Assembly: GCA_002448875.1 (NCBI GenBank)
Contig: DKAS01000061.1
Location: 9,435-58,204, forward strand
Origin: Proteobacteria bacterium UBA6920
Lineage (GTDB): Bacteria; Pseudomonadota; Gammaproteobacteria; SG8-11
Direction of reading: 5' to 3'
DNA: 48,770 nucleotides
A program made the position numbers and the translations under genes. The notes under the pieces were generated by a model. The model saw only the letters and a list, made by a program, of their open reading frames with translations, was not told the origin of the DNA and ran no database searches. Position 1 is the first letter of the stretch. Each line of letters opens with the position of its first letter. This document shows, one piece after another, positions 1 through 8,904 of this stretch.

Positions 1-634
1 CTTCCTCCGGCGTGCCGGCGCGCTTCATCGGTACCAGGGCGCTGATCTGTTCCTTGCTGAAAGCCTGTTCGCTCATGGCGGTGGCGATGATGCCCGGCGC
101 CACCACATTGACCGTGATATTGCGCGACGCCAGCTCGATCGCCAGCGATTTGCTGGCGCCGTGCAGACCGGCCTTGGCAGCGGCGTAGTTAGCCTGACCG
201 CGGTTGCCGACGATGCCCGCCACCGATGACATATTGATAATGCGCCCCCAGCGGCTGCTCATCATGGGCAACAGCAGGGGATGGGTGACATTGTAAAAAC
301 CATTGAGCGACACGTCGATGATGTGCCGCCACTGCTCGTGGGACATGCCGGCCAGAGGCGCATCCTGATGCACACCGGCGTTATTCACCAGCACCTGCAC
401 CGGCGCCTGCGCCGTCAACTCACCCAGCACCCGGGCGCAAGCCTCACCGTCGGTAACATCGAACGCCACGCTCTGCGCCGATCCACCGCCATCGCGGATG
501 CGCGCCGCCACCGCTTCGGCCTTGTCCAGGTGGCGATTGGCATGGACGATGACATGCAGCTCCTGTTGCGCCAGCGCCAGCGCCACCGCCGCGCCGATGC
601 CGCCGCTGCCGCCGGTAACCAATGCCCGTTTCAT
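1..634 (-). CDS. 3-oxoacyl-ACP reductase, FabG/ApeQ-like (3' end outside window)
   Basis: Classical short-chain dehydrogenase that would reduce the beta-keto group on the growing ACP-bound polyene with NADPH. The start is the ATG at 634-632; about 211 codons are visible and the C-terminus lies beyond position 1. Seen: N-terminal nucleotide motif TGGSGGIG (residues 7-14), NNAG (84-87), catalytic Ser in NMSSVAG (about 136-137), Tyr150 and Lys154 in the YxxxK motif, and the VAPGII stretch after it. It is the most downstream visible gene of the aryl-polyene operon, 42 bp after the ApeP-like dehydratase, which is the usual place of ApeQ in such clusters. A housekeeping FabG is the alternative; the operon context favours the pathway enzyme. 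Confidence 0.9.
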   Translation of the reverse strand, partial: MKRALVTGGSGGIGAAVALALAQQELHVIVHANRHLDKAEAVAARIRDGGGSAQSVAFDVTDGEACARVLGELTAQAPVQVLVNNAGVHQDAPLAGMSHEQWRHIIDVSLNGFYNVTHPLLLPMMSSRWGRIINMSSVAGIVGNRGQANYAAAKAGLHGASKSLAIELASRNITVNVVAPGIIATAMSEQAFSKEQISALVPMKRAGTPEE

Positions 635-676
635 TCGCCGCTTCTCCCCGATAGTGTGCCGGCGTACCTGCCGGCG

Positions 677-1096
677 TTACTGCAGAAACACCGCCGCCCG
701 GCCCGACACCAGCAGGCGTTCGCCGTCACGCAGATTGAATTCATACATCTGATTGGCTTCGTTGTTGAGCAGACGCACCGCCTGCACGGTCAGCAGCGGG
801 CCGCATTCGTCCAGGGTGGTCACCGCCAGCTGCACATTGCGCACCGAGGCAAGAAAACCACGGCGCGCACTGCCGCCGGCCAGCAGGCCGCCATGCACCG
901 CCATCGCCTGGGCGCCGAATTCGATGCCGCACAGTGCGGGCACGCCGCCGTCCAGGCGCAGGGGACTGGCGGCATCGCGATGACTGACCGCGGTGCAGAC
1001 GATGCTGTCCTGGTCCCAGCTTTCCACCGTATGCAGCAGACACATGGCGTCGGCATGGGGAATCAGCGCGCACAGCTGCGCATGGTTCAGCGGCAT
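677..1096 (-). CDS. apeP: ApeP-like hotdog dehydratase of aryl polyene synthesis
   Basis: 139-residue protein (start MPLNHAQLCALIPHADAM) resembling the ApeP family of 3-hydroxyacyl-ACP dehydratase-like hotdog proteins, which act with ApeI to dehydrate the polyene intermediates. Visible family features are the N-terminal IPHADAMCLLHTV segment, GIEFGAQAMAVHGGLL, which forms the central hotdog helix, and a C-terminal strand ending SGRAAVFLQ. The open frame extends further upstream, but the ATG at 1096 is chosen because it begins at the family-typical position and overlaps the end of the preceding ketosynthase-like gene by only 10 nt, fitting translational coupling. Assignment rests on similarity and position between ApeC- and ApeQ-like genes. 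Confidence 0.8.
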   Translation of the reverse strand: MPLNHAQLCALIPHADAMCLLHTVESWDQDSIVCTAVSHRDAASPLRLDGGVPALCGIEFGAQAMAVHGGLLAGGSARRGFLASVRNVQLAVTTLDECGPLLTVQAVRLLNNEANQMYEFNLRDGERLLVSGRAAVFLQ

Positions 1097-1884
1097 GGCG
1101 CGATCTCCACGTCGACACTGGTCTGCAACTGCGCCTCCAGGGTGATACTGCGCGCCTCGCCGGCGGCCACGGCAGCCAGCAGCGGCAGGATACGCGCCGC
1201 CGGATTGCCGCGGCGCAATTCTTCCAGTCCCGTCTCCGCCATCGGCGTTGCCGTGCCCCCGGCCCGGGCCGCGGGCAATTCCAGACTGGCCAGAGCCGGT
1301 GCGGCGGGTTCCGCCTCCAGCAGCAGAGCAGCGCCGAAATGCGACAGCACCGGCCGCTTGCTGTACAGCGGTTCGGACGCCGGCAGGTCGTAGCACACCA
1401 GCAGCACCGGCAGCCGCTCGACCCAGACCTGGCTGCAGGCGGCCTGCAGGCCGGCCACCACGCTCCAGTCATGGGCCGATAAACTATTGGAACTCAGATG
1501 CGAACCGGCGGCGATACACCAGTATCCGGCAGCGGCATTGTGCACCGAGTTATGAAACAGCGTCGGTGAAACGAAGCGTTCGGCCTCGGCCAGGGCGAGA
1601 CAAATCTTCTGGGAAATTTCCAGATCACCGCCGGAGGACGCAAATACCGATGCCACCGAGCCGGCATCGCGCCCCGCCGCCCGCATCGCCGCATCGGCCA
1701 CATAAATCGCCAGCTTGCCGGCGGCGCCGCAGCGCCGCCGTTCGGTGGCCGGCAGAATGTCGGGTGAATACTTGGGCAGCTCGCGATCGACATAGGCCCG
1801 CCGTCCGGCCAGTATCTCACGCCCGCTCTGCCAGTCGGGCAGGCCGGGACCGAGCAAACCGATACTGCTGATATAAACCCGCAT
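1087..1884 (-). CDS. apeC: ApeC-like ketosynthase N-domain protein (chain length factor)
   Basis: 265-residue protein starting MRVYISSIGLLGPGLPDW, similar to the short beta-ketoacyl synthase-like proteins (Ketoacyl-synt_2 type) of aryl polyene clusters. In this family ApeC pairs with the ketosynthase ApeO and behaves as a chain length factor. Consistent with this, the usual TACSS nucleophile region seems replaced by a Ser/Asn-rich segment (HLSSNSLSAHDWS), so no active-site Cys is apparent, and the C-terminal half of a full ketosynthase is absent. The start ATG at 1884-1882 shares one base with the ApeO-like stop codon, implying coupled translation and stoichiometric production of the two partners. 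The longer upstream frame overlaps apeO fully and was not used. Confidence 0.8.
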   Translation of the reverse strand: MRVYISSIGLLGPGLPDWQSGREILAGRRAYVDRELPKYSPDILPATERRRCGAAGKLAIYVADAAMRAAGRDAGSVASVFASSGGDLEISQKICLALAEAERFVSPTLFHNSVHNAAAGYWCIAAGSHLSSNSLSAHDWSVVAGLQAACSQVWVERLPVLLVCYDLPASEPLYSKRPVLSHFGAALLLEAEPAAPALASLELPAARAGGTATPMAETGLEELRRGNPAARILPLLAAVAAGEARSITLEAQLQTSVDVEIAPCR

Positions 1885-3074
1885 CAGCTGTCCTCCCGGC
1901 CGACAATCAGGCTGCAGTTGTTGCCGCCGAAACCGAAGGAGTTGCTCAATACCGTGCGCAGGGCGCGTCGTTCGGTTGTCAACTGGATGTGCCCGCCGAA
2001 CGCCGGGTCGACGCTGCGGGTATTGAGGCTGCGCGGCACGACGCCATGCTCCAGGCACAGACTGCTGAAGATGATTTCGGTGACGCCCGCCGCGCCCAGG
2101 GTATGACCGGTCCAGCCCTTGGTCGAACTGCCCGGTACGCCGCTGCCGAACACGGCGCTGACCGCCTTGTCCTCCACCGTATCGTTGGTGGGGGTGGCGG
2201 TGCCGTGCAGATTGATGTAGTCCACCTGCGCCGGCGCCAGTTGTGCCCGCTGCAAGGCCTGCTCCATCGCCAGCCGCGCCCCCAGTCCCTCGGGGTGAGG
2301 CGTCGACATGTGGTGGGCATCGCTACTCTCGCCATAGCCCAGCAGACGGATGGGCGGCAGCGACTCCCCAGGCGTTTTTTCCAGCAGGGCGAATCCGCCG
2401 CCTTCTCCCAGGGACAGGCCATTGCGCTGCGCGTCGGCGGGCCGGCAGATGTCCGGCGACACCAGTTCCAGGGAATTGAAACCGTAGAGGGTGGTCAGGC
2501 ACAGGCTGTCGACGCCGCCGACCAGGGCCGCGTCCGCCAGGCCGGCGTAGATCAGGCGGTAGGCATCGGCGAACACCTTGGCGCTGGAGGAGCAGGCGGT
2601 GGAAACCACCAGCGCCGGGCCGGTGATCTGCAGGTAGTTCTGCACGAAATCGGCCACGGAATAGATATCGTGGGTGTGGCGGAAACTGAAGGCAGCGGGC
2701 AGGGCGCCGGCGGCATCGCGCTGCTTGAACGCCAGTTCGGTGCTGAGGATGCCCGAGGTGCTGGTGCCCAGCACCAGGGCGATGCGCTCGCGGCCATGGC
2801 GGCGGATCGCCGTCGCCACCGCGGCGACGAAATCGTCCTGTTGCAGAGTCAGCTGCGCCAGGCGATTGTTGCGGCAATCGAAGGCCGCCAGGTCGCCGCG
2901 CACCGGCAGGCGCTCCAGATCCGGCACCCGGCCGATGTAGGTGTTGAGATCGACATCGGGGAAATCATTGGGCCGCAAACCACTGCGCCCCTGCAACAGG
3001 GCATCCACATTGGCCTGCTTGCCGGCGCCCAGGGCGTTGGTCAGAGTATAGGCAGTAAGATAAAGAGCGTGCAT
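1884..3074 (-). CDS. apeO: beta-ketoacyl-ACP synthase, ApeO-like
   Basis: 396-residue condensing enzyme of the FabF/KAS II fold that would extend the aryl-polyene chain with malonyl-ACP. Seen: the nucleophile Cys161 in STACSSSA, His290 in HGTATPTND and His324 in GHTLGAAG, giving an intact Cys-His-His triad, and a glycine-rich C-terminal NSFGFGGNN motif. The start at ATG 3074 is chosen because the protein then begins MHALYLTAYTLTNALG like other ketosynthases; a longer frame runs into the upstream exporter gene. It sits 14 bp after the MMPL exporter and one base before the ApeC-like gene. The intact triad marks it as the catalytic partner of the ApeO/ApeC pair. Confidence 0.88.
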   Translation of the reverse strand: MHALYLTAYTLTNALGAGKQANVDALLQGRSGLRPNDFPDVDLNTYIGRVPDLERLPVRGDLAAFDCRNNRLAQLTLQQDDFVAAVATAIRRHGRERIALVLGTSTSGILSTELAFKQRDAAGALPAAFSFRHTHDIYSVADFVQNYLQITGPALVVSTACSSSAKVFADAYRLIYAGLADAALVGGVDSLCLTTLYGFNSLELVSPDICRPADAQRNGLSLGEGGGFALLEKTPGESLPPIRLLGYGESSDAHHMSTPHPEGLGARLAMEQALQRAQLAPAQVDYINLHGTATPTNDTVEDKAVSAVFGSGVPGSSTKGWTGHTLGAAGVTEIIFSSLCLEHGVVPRSLNTRSVDPAFGGHIQLTTERRALRTVLSNSFGFGGNNCSLIVGREDS

Positions 3075-3088
3075 GGTCTCTGCTGCAA

Positions 3089-5407
3089 TTAGTCGGCTGC
3101 CGCCACGCGCGGCGCGCTGTACACAGCGTACAGGAAACTCAACAGGGTGCCCAGGCTGACGGTCAGGCCGATGGCGTGCAGCACCGGGGTCACCGCAAAC
3201 GCCAGGATACCAAAAACCAGGATCGTGGTCATGGCGCAGATCAGCAGGGCGCGCAGGGTCTGCGCACGTTCCTCGCCCGCGTCCTGGTGGCGCTGGAAAA
3301 ACAGGCTGTAGTCCATGCCAATGCCGATGACCAGCAGCAGTGACGCCAGGTGCAGCAGGTGCAGGCGCTCGCCCAGCAGCAGCAGGCACAGGGTGGTGAC
3401 CAGCGCTGCCGCCGCCGTCGGCAGAAACACCCGCAGGGCGCCGGGCAGCGAGCGCAAACCCAGCAGCAGCGCCAGGAAGATGCCGACCGCGCCGATAGCA
3501 GCCAGCCCCAGGGCGTGATCGCGGTAACCGGACATCAACTGATTGGACTGCGCCTTCAGATCCAGCAACACCACATCCTGGGCCGCCGCCATGGTCGCCA
3601 GGCGCTGCTCCAAGGCGGCGTAGTCGCTGATATTCACCAGCGGCACCAGGCCAAACCACTGATCCCCATGACGAAACACCAGGTTGTCCACCTGCTGGCC
3701 CAGGGCGGTCCGGCGAAACTCCGCCAGGGTCAGCGGCGGCAACTGGCGGCTGGCCTGCGCCGCCGTGACAAACCCAGCGAAGGCGTCGGCCCGGAACGGC
3801 AGGTCCGCCAGCCCCTGGCGCAGATTCGCCGCCAGCGCATCGACCGCCGGGATGGCCTGCTGCCGCTGCCGTTGCCGCGCCTGACTGGCCAGATAACGAC
3901 TGATGATCTCGTAGTGGCGAATGACACCGTCGTTTACCAGCGCGTCCAGCAAGGGTCGCAACTGCTCGCTGCGCTGTAACAGCGCCTCATCGCTGGCGGC
4001 GGAAACGAGGATGAAATGGCGTGTGTCCGGCGCCCCCAGCTGATCGCGCAGATGACGATCAAGATTTTTCTGAGCCTTCTGCTCGGGATTGAGACTGGCG
4101 ATGTCCTCCTCCCAGATCTGGCGGTCACCCAGGATAAAGAGCAGGGCGGCGCCGGCCACCAGCCACAGCGCGATACGCAGCGCCCGGCGCGGCCGCAGCA
4201 ACGGATCCAGCGCCGTGCCGCGCCAGCGCACGCTCCAACTCGCGGGCACCAGCAGCGGCAGCAGCCAGCGCGTCACCAGCACCGCCACCGTCAGACCCAC
4301 GCAGGCGAACAGGCCCAGCTGCACCAGGCCGGTAAAATCGGAAAACAGCATGGCGAAATAGCCGATGACCGTGGTCACCAGCCCCAGGCGCAGGGTGGGC
4401 CAGATGCGCGCCATGGTAAGCGCGGCGGCTTCCTGCGGTGCTTTATGTGCGAAAAGATGCGTGGGATAGTCCACCGCCACGCCCACCAGGGTGGCGCCGA
4501 AAGCCAGGGTGATGCCGTGCAGAGCGCCGTACCACGCGGTGACTACCGCCACCGCCGCCAGCAGACCGCTGACCAGGGGCAGGGCGCTGAGCAGCACCAG
4601 ACTGAGATTGCGGAACACCAGGGTGAGAAAGGCCAGCATCAATACCGTAGTCAACAATGAGATGCGGCTGACCTCGCCGGCGATGAGATCCTTGGCCTGC
4701 TGGGCGAACAGCGCCGGGCCGCTGAATTGCAGGTGCAGCGGCTGCAACAGCGGGTCCTGCTGCATCACGCTGCCGAGGAAACTCATCACCTGCTGCTGCG
4801 CCTCCAGGGAAAACGCCGGCGCCACGGTGCGCGCCACCAGCAAGGCCTGGGTCCCGTCCTTGCTGAACCAGACGTCGTGCTGCTGTTCGGGACTGGAAGG
4901 CGGACGCAGACTGAGCAGGTAATCGAGATAGGCGGAGGTGGGATCCGCCTGCACATCGTTCAGCGGCAGCGCCACCATGCTGCTGGTGAGGATGCGCAGC
5001 TGGCGCTGCAGGGCGGCGTGCAGGCTGGCACTGGAAAAATACACGGCGTCGACGCGATCGTTGAGCAGGTAACGGTAGGAAAACAACAGCGGCTGCTGCG
5101 CCGGCGTCCACTGCTCGGCGCCGTTCTGCACCATGTCAAACAGACCGCTGGCTTCAGCCCGGCGCCGCAGCTCGCGGCTGGCCTGCGCCAGCTTGACCGG
5201 TTCGGCGCCGTCCACCGCCAGCAGCAGCAGACGCGAAGCGGCGCCGGTACGCACCTGCTCCAGCAGGATGGTCTGCAACGGCGAGGCCCCGGTGGGCAGG
5301 AACTGGCTCATGTCCGTCACCAGCCGGGCATGACTGGCAACATAGGTGCCGGTGGCTGCCAGCAGCACCAGCCAGGCGAGGATCCAGGGATGGGGCCGCA
5401 GGCGCAT
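3089..5407 (-). CDS. MMPL/RND-type exporter of the aryl polyene cluster
   Basis: 772-residue inner-membrane protein with the MMPL layout: N-terminal membrane helix (residues about 8-25), a large periplasmic loop, a block of helices containing GVAVDYPTHLFAH, a second periplasmic loop, and a second block of helices containing IGIGMDYSLFFQRH. The two D-Y motifs within membrane helices are the conserved proton-relay positions of MMPL transporters. Aryl polyene and xanthomonadin clusters carry such a predicted exporter, thought to move the lipid-linked pigment towards the outer membrane. Starts MRLRPHPWILAW, 9 bp after the LolA-like gene. Substrate is inferred from context only. Confidence 0.87.
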   Translation of the reverse strand: MRLRPHPWILAWLVLLAATGTYVASHARLVTDMSQFLPTGASPLQTILLEQVRTGAASRLLLLAVDGAEPVKLAQASRELRRRAEASGLFDMVQNGAEQWTPAQQPLLFSYRYLLNDRVDAVYFSSASLHAALQRQLRILTSSMVALPLNDVQADPTSAYLDYLLSLRPPSSPEQQHDVWFSKDGTQALLVARTVAPAFSLEAQQQVMSFLGSVMQQDPLLQPLHLQFSGPALFAQQAKDLIAGEVSRISLLTTVLMLAFLTLVFRNLSLVLLSALPLVSGLLAAVAVVTAWYGALHGITLAFGATLVGVAVDYPTHLFAHKAPQEAAALTMARIWPTLRLGLVTTVIGYFAMLFSDFTGLVQLGLFACVGLTVAVLVTRWLLPLLVPASWSVRWRGTALDPLLRPRRALRIALWLVAGAALLFILGDRQIWEEDIASLNPEQKAQKNLDRHLRDQLGAPDTRHFILVSAASDEALLQRSEQLRPLLDALVNDGVIRHYEIISRYLASQARQRQRQQAIPAVDALAANLRQGLADLPFRADAFAGFVTAAQASRQLPPLTLAEFRRTALGQQVDNLVFRHGDQWFGLVPLVNISDYAALEQRLATMAAAQDVVLLDLKAQSNQLMSGYRDHALGLAAIGAVGIFLALLLGLRSLPGALRVFLPTAAAALVTTLCLLLLGERLHLLHLASLLLVIGIGMDYSLFFQRHQDAGEERAQTLRALLICAMTTILVFGILAFAVTPVLHAIGLTVSLGTLLSFLYAVYSAPRVAAAD

Positions 5408-5416
5408 GCCGGACGG

Positions 5417-5989
5417 TCAGGAGCCGGGAGCGATGACCACGCGGGACTCACCCCCCGCGGTTTGCACGATACGAAACTCGCGAATACCGATGTCATTGCC
5501 GGAGATATGAATTTCGCGCACGCTTTCCTCCACCGCCGCATCCCTGGGGGTCAGGCGCAGGTGCCAGCCATCGGCCTGCGCCAGCTTCTGCACCCGGTAG
5601 TTGGCACGCAGGGCGGCGGCGTCGCCGGCCAGGGTGGCACGCAGACTATCGACCACGATTTTCATTTCCGGCACCGACGTCAGAGAAAGGGTGCGGCGCG
5701 GTTCACCGGCATGCTCGAGGATGACCTGGTCGCCATCGATGATCTGACGTTCGTCGTAAGGTTTGTGTATGTGTTTTTCCAGGTAGGCGGGTGCGCGGTA
5801 GATCAGCTGCCCCTCCAGTTCCAGGGTGTGCGCCAGCAGCCCGGAGGTTTTATATTCCTTGAACTCGCCGACGAACTCACGGTGCTGGGCGAAACGCGCC
5901 AGCAGGGCAGTTATATCACCGTCGTCGGCCGCCAGCAGCGGCCACGGCCACGCCAGCAGCAACAGGCACCCGAGGGATCTAATTTTCAT
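5417..5989 (-). CDS. LolA-like outer-membrane carrier protein of the pigment cluster
   Basis: 190-residue secreted protein starting MKIRSLGCLLLLAWPWPLLAADD, with a clear Sec signal peptide (cleavage expected after LLA). The mature part (FAQHREFVGEFKEYKTSGLL, then a strand-rich body with LIYRAPAYLEKH) has the look of the LolA/LolB half-barrel, as in the LolA-related proteins found in aryl polyene clusters. It probably chaperones the hydrophobic pigment, or a lipid carrying it, across the periplasm between the MMPL exporter and the outer membrane. Overlaps the end of the acyltransferase gene by 11 nt. The open frame continues upstream to 6067, but the signal peptide fixes the start at 5989. Confidence 0.78.
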   Translation of the reverse strand: MKIRSLGCLLLLAWPWPLLAADDGDITALLARFAQHREFVGEFKEYKTSGLLAHTLELEGQLIYRAPAYLEKHIHKPYDERQIIDGDQVILEHAGEPRRTLSLTSVPEMKIVVDSLRATLAGDAAALRANYRVQKLAQADGWHLRLTPRDAAVEESVREIHISGNDIGIREFRIVQTAGGESRVVIAPGS

Positions 5990-6878
5990 CGGCGCGCTCC
6001 CAGACATCGTAGAAATTGAACCAGTTGGTCGGCTGCAGACGGCAATAGTATTCCAGCCTGTCCACATAACGCTGCATCAGCGCCGCCAGCTCCTGCTCGC
6101 GCTGCTGGCGATCCAGATCCACGCGCGCGGCCAGTTCCTCGAAGAATATTTCATAGCAATTCCCGCCGCGATACAAGGCCGCGCCGAAAACCACCGGCAG
6201 CTTCAGCACGCTGGCCAGCATCAGCGGCCCGGCGGGGAAGCGCGCCGGCTGGCCGAAAAAATTGCAGCTGACGGCCTTGTCGCCCTCGCGCACCCGGTCG
6301 CCTAGAATACCGATGAGCTCGCCCTTGTCGGCGGCTTCCTTCACCCGCAGCAGGGTTTCCGGCTCGCCGATGGCGATGACGCGCCGCGCCAGCTCGGGAT
6401 TCAGGCAGTTGATCACGTCGCGCATCTTGGCGGCGTTTTCCTCGTACATCAGAATGCGTATCGCCAGGCCGCGATCGCCGCCCAGCACCCGCATCACTTC
6501 GAAACTGCCCAGATGGCCGCCAAGCAGAATGCAGGCCTGCTGCCGGTCGAGATAGCGCAGCAGCGCCTCGGCGTTGTGCACCTTCACATTCAGCCGGCGG
6601 TAATCGCCGGTCAGCAGAAAAATCCGGTCCAGCGCCACGCAGGCGAAATCATAATAATGGCGAAACACCTGCCGCCAGCCCACCGGCGCGCCATACACCC
6701 GCTGCAGATAGCCGCGCGACGCCCGGTTAGCCTGCCGTGAAAACAGCATGAAATAAAAACAGATGGGATAGAGAATCAGCCGGCCGGTGCTGCGCCCCAG
6801 CAAACGGGTGGCATTGACGAACAGCACCAGCAGCAGTTTGCTGCCGCGCTCTCGCTGCTTGAGCCAGTTGGCGCTCAC
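5979..6878 (-). CDS. LpxL/HtrB-like lysophospholipid/lipid acyltransferase
   Basis: 299-residue membrane-bound acyltransferase of the LpxL/HtrB type. Seen: N-terminal hydrophobic segment (residues about 30-46), and the catalytic HxxxxE motif as His122-LGSF-Glu127 in LLGGHLGSFEVM, followed by GILGDRVREGD and a region FPAGPLMLASVLKLPVV typical of the family. In aryl polyene clusters this enzyme is thought to join the polyene acyl chain to a lipid or glycerol headgroup so that it can be anchored in the outer membrane. It lies 21 bp after the ApeI-like gene and overlaps the LolA-like gene. A lipid A acyltransferase is the alternative, less likely in this operon. Confidence 0.85.
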   Translation of the reverse strand: MSANWLKQRERGSKLLLVLFVNATRLLGRSTGRLILYPICFYFMLFSRQANRASRGYLQRVYGAPVGWRQVFRHYYDFACVALDRIFLLTGDYRRLNVKVHNAEALLRYLDRQQACILLGGHLGSFEVMRVLGGDRGLAIRILMYEENAAKMRDVINCLNPELARRVIAIGEPETLLRVKEAADKGELIGILGDRVREGDKAVSCNFFGQPARFPAGPLMLASVLKLPVVFGAALYRGGNCYEIFFEELAARVDLDRQQREQELAALMQRYVDRLEYYCRLQPTNWFNFYDVWERADEN

Positions 6879-6899
6879 GCGCTACCCCGCGCCACCGCC

Positions 6900-7199
6900 T
6901 CAGTACGTTTCATACGTCATGCTGCCGCTGACCAGCGGCGCGTCCGCCAACAGGCACTGGAATTTGACCGTTCCCGGTTTGCTGACCTCCAGATCGACGA
7001 CGAACGCCGTCGCCGGCAACAGGGGGCGGATGAATTTGACATTGGGGATGCCGGTCACCCGCAGCGGCACCGCCAGCTGGCGGCGCAGGCAGCGCTCGAC
7101 TTCGCTCAGCAGCACCACGCCCGGCACCACCGGCTGCCCGGGAAAATGGCCGGGCAGGCTGGGATGATCCGCCGGGATGATGCAGTCACAGCGCGCCAT
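6900..7199 (-). CDS. apeI: ApeI-like 3-hydroxyacyl-ACP dehydratase (FabZ-like hotdog)
   Basis: Compact 99-residue single hotdog domain. The segment HPSLPGHFPGQPVVPG carries the FabZ-type catalytic His (His18), followed by the acidic residue in VVLLSEVE that completes the His/Glu dyad. It would dehydrate 3-hydroxyacyl-ACP to the trans-enoyl form without later reduction, giving the conjugated double bonds of the pigment. Its stop codon and the next start are spaced 21 bp, and its start overlaps the ligase stop by one base. Small size, motif and operon position match ApeI of described clusters. Confidence 0.86.
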   Translation of the reverse strand: MARCDCIIPADHPSLPGHFPGQPVVPGVVLLSEVERCLRRQLAVPLRVTGIPNVKFIRPLLPATAFVVDLEVSKPGTVKFQCLLADAPLVSGSMTYETY

Positions 7200-8539
7200 C
7201 AGCGTTGCTCCTCCGACAAATAATCCGCCGCCAGCCGCAGCAGCGCATCCCGCGGTAGCTTGCCGGCGGCATTGCGCGGCAGGCGTTCCAGCAGCACCAC
7301 CGGCCGCGGCATGAATGCCGGATCCAGCAGGGCGCGCAGACCGGCGTTGATCTCCTCCGCGCTGCGGCCCGGCGCCACGACGAACACCGCCAGACGGCGC
7401 ACTTTCTCGTCCTTGTCGTCGGGATTGAAGAACACGCCGTCCAGCACCCCCGGCAGCGACAGCAGTTTGGCATTCAAATCGCCGAGCGAAGCGCGTTTGC
7501 CGGCGATATTGACCATGTCGGTGCTGCGCCCCAGCAGGCAGAATCGGCTGTCATCGATGCGCTCGATCACATCGCTGACCGGCAGCGGCTGGCCGATATA
7601 GGGGGCGTGCAGGCGATATCCGCCGGCGTCGTTGCCCAGGGTGATCTTGTCGAACAATTGCCAGATCTGGCTATCCACCGTGCGCCGGGTGGCCGCCGAG
7701 CCGATTTCGGTGAAACCGAATATCTCGAACACCCGGGTGGCGAACAGGGCTTCGGCCTCCGCCGCCAGCGCCGCCGACAGGGGCGCGGTGGCAGAAAGAA
7801 TGAAATGCAGCGGTGGCAATTTAATCCCCTCGGCCACCAGCGCGCGGATATGCACCGGCGTGGTCACCAGGATGCGTGGCGCCGGTACGGCGGCCAGCGC
7901 CTGCGCCACATCCTGCGGGAAAAACGGCCGTCCGGCATACATGCCCCAGCCCCACTGCATGGGCAGCATGACCGAGGTTTCCAGACCGTACATATGCTGC
8001 GGCGGCACGGTGGCGACGATGCCGCCGGGCGCGCAGGAATCCAGGCCCAGGCGCCGGCCGGTCATCTGCGCCACCTCGCTCAGGCACTCCCAGGACTTGG
8101 TATTGGGTTTGGGCACGCCGGTGCTGCCGGAGGTAAACGCAATCGCCAGCGACTGGCTGGGAGCGTAAGCCAGCGCCGGCAGGGCGGTGGTCCTGCCACC
8201 GGCCAGCAGTTGCTGGATCTGCAACACCGGCACCCCGGCGAATTCCCCGGGACCGTCCGCCAGAATATAGAGATCGGGGTAGCTGCTCTGGACCTGGCGG
8301 ATGAACTCCGGCACCCGGGTGGGCAGCAGCAAATTGACGTGCATTTTCTCCATGGCGGCCGCCAGCCCCAGCAGAAAGTGGTAGCGGTCGTCACATAAAT
8401 TGATCACATAACGGCTGTCGGGCAGGCGGGAAACCAGCGCCGCCACCTGGCGGGAGAATTCGTCGCGCGACACCGCGCGGTCGGGATAGTACGCCACGAC
8501 GGAACTGTCGCTGGCGAGCAAAGGATCAAGCCTGAGCAA
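7199..8539 (-). CDS. apeH: acyl-AMP ligase (ApeH/XanA2-like), starter-unit activation
   Basis: 446-residue AMP-dependent synthetase. Seen: the P-loop-like adenylation motif AFTSGSTGVPKPN (about residues 132-144), an EIFGFTEIGSAATR motif corresponding to the A5 YGxTE core, LLGRSTDMVNIAGKRAS near the hinge, and a C-terminal Lys in AAGKLPRDALL. It would activate hydroxybenzoate as its adenylate and load it on the neighbouring ACP to prime polyene synthesis. The divergent chorismatase 0.9 kb away is a plausible source of that acid. Overlaps the ApeI-like start by one base. Confidence 0.85.
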   Translation of the reverse strand: MLRLDPLLASDSSVVAYYPDRAVSRDEFSRQVAALVSRLPDSRYVINLCDDRYHFLLGLAAAMEKMHVNLLLPTRVPEFIRQVQSSYPDLYILADGPGEFAGVPVLQIQQLLAGGRTTALPALAYAPSQSLAIAFTSGSTGVPKPNTKSWECLSEVAQMTGRRLGLDSCAPGGIVATVPPQHMYGLETSVMLPMQWGWGMYAGRPFFPQDVAQALAAVPAPRILVTTPVHIRALVAEGIKLPPLHFILSATAPLSAALAAEAEALFATRVFEIFGFTEIGSAATRRTVDSQIWQLFDKITLGNDAGGYRLHAPYIGQPLPVSDVIERIDDSRFCLLGRSTDMVNIAGKRASLGDLNAKLLSLPGVLDGVFFNPDDKDEKVRRLAVFVVAPGRSAEEINAGLRALLDPAFMPRPVVLLERLPRNAAGKLPRDALLRLAADYLSEEQR

Positions 8540-8590
8540 AGTGACTACCTGCCTACCTTCCGTCCATCCCTTTGAGGCCGCACGGATATT

Positions 8591-8857
8591 TTACGCCGAG
8601 CGACTGTGCTGGATATGGGTGGTTAACGCACGCAGCGAGGAAAATATCTGAGCATTATTACTGTCATCGGAGCGCAGCTGAAAACCATATTTCTTGCTAA
8701 TGGCCATGGCCAGTTCCAGCGCGTCGATTGAATCCAGTCCCAGGCCGCTGCCGAACAATGCCTCAGTGGGTTTAATGTCGGCGGAATCCACATCCAAATT
8801 CAGGGTATCGACGATCAATTTCGCGACTTCGGATTCAAAGGGTGTAATTTCAGACAT
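8591..8857 (-). CDS. acyl carrier protein of the aryl polyene cluster
   Basis: 88-residue ACP. The phosphopantetheine attachment site is Ser43 in GLGLDSIDALEL. It would carry the starter and growing polyene chain. Start ATG at 8857-8855 is preceded on the minus strand by a good ribosome site (TAAGG about 8 nt upstream). It is the first gene of the operon, 51 bp before the ligase. Described E. coli-type clusters have two ACPs (ApeE and ApeF); only this one is visible, so a second may lie beyond position 1. Confidence 0.9.
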   Translation of the reverse strand: MSEITPFESEVAKLIVDTLNLDVDSADIKPTEALFGSGLGLDSIDALELAMAISKKYGFQLRSDDSNNAQIFSSLRALTTHIQHSRSA

Positions 8858-8875
8858 CTTTTAACCTTAGTGATA

Positions 8876-8904
8876 ATTATACGATCAAGCGCTGGCATCA
8901 TAAG
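8876..8904 (-). promoter_or_regulatory. candidate promoter of the aryl polyene operon
   Basis: A perfect TATAAT lies on the minus strand at 8881-8876, just upstream of the ACP ribosome site. The -35 position (8904-8899, CTTATG) is poor, so an activator or an alternative element may be needed. Transcription would start close to the ACP start codon, leaving a leader of about 10-15 nt. Inferred from motif and position only. Confidence 0.4.

Noticed and set aside
281..1393. 370-codon plus-strand frame, and similar long antisense frames at 1989-3092, 4727-6019, 32483-33919, 34145-35626 and 43586-45460
   Set aside because: They lie opposite clear conserved genes, have His/Gln/Arg-rich compositions typical of antisense translation of GC-rich DNA, and show no domains.
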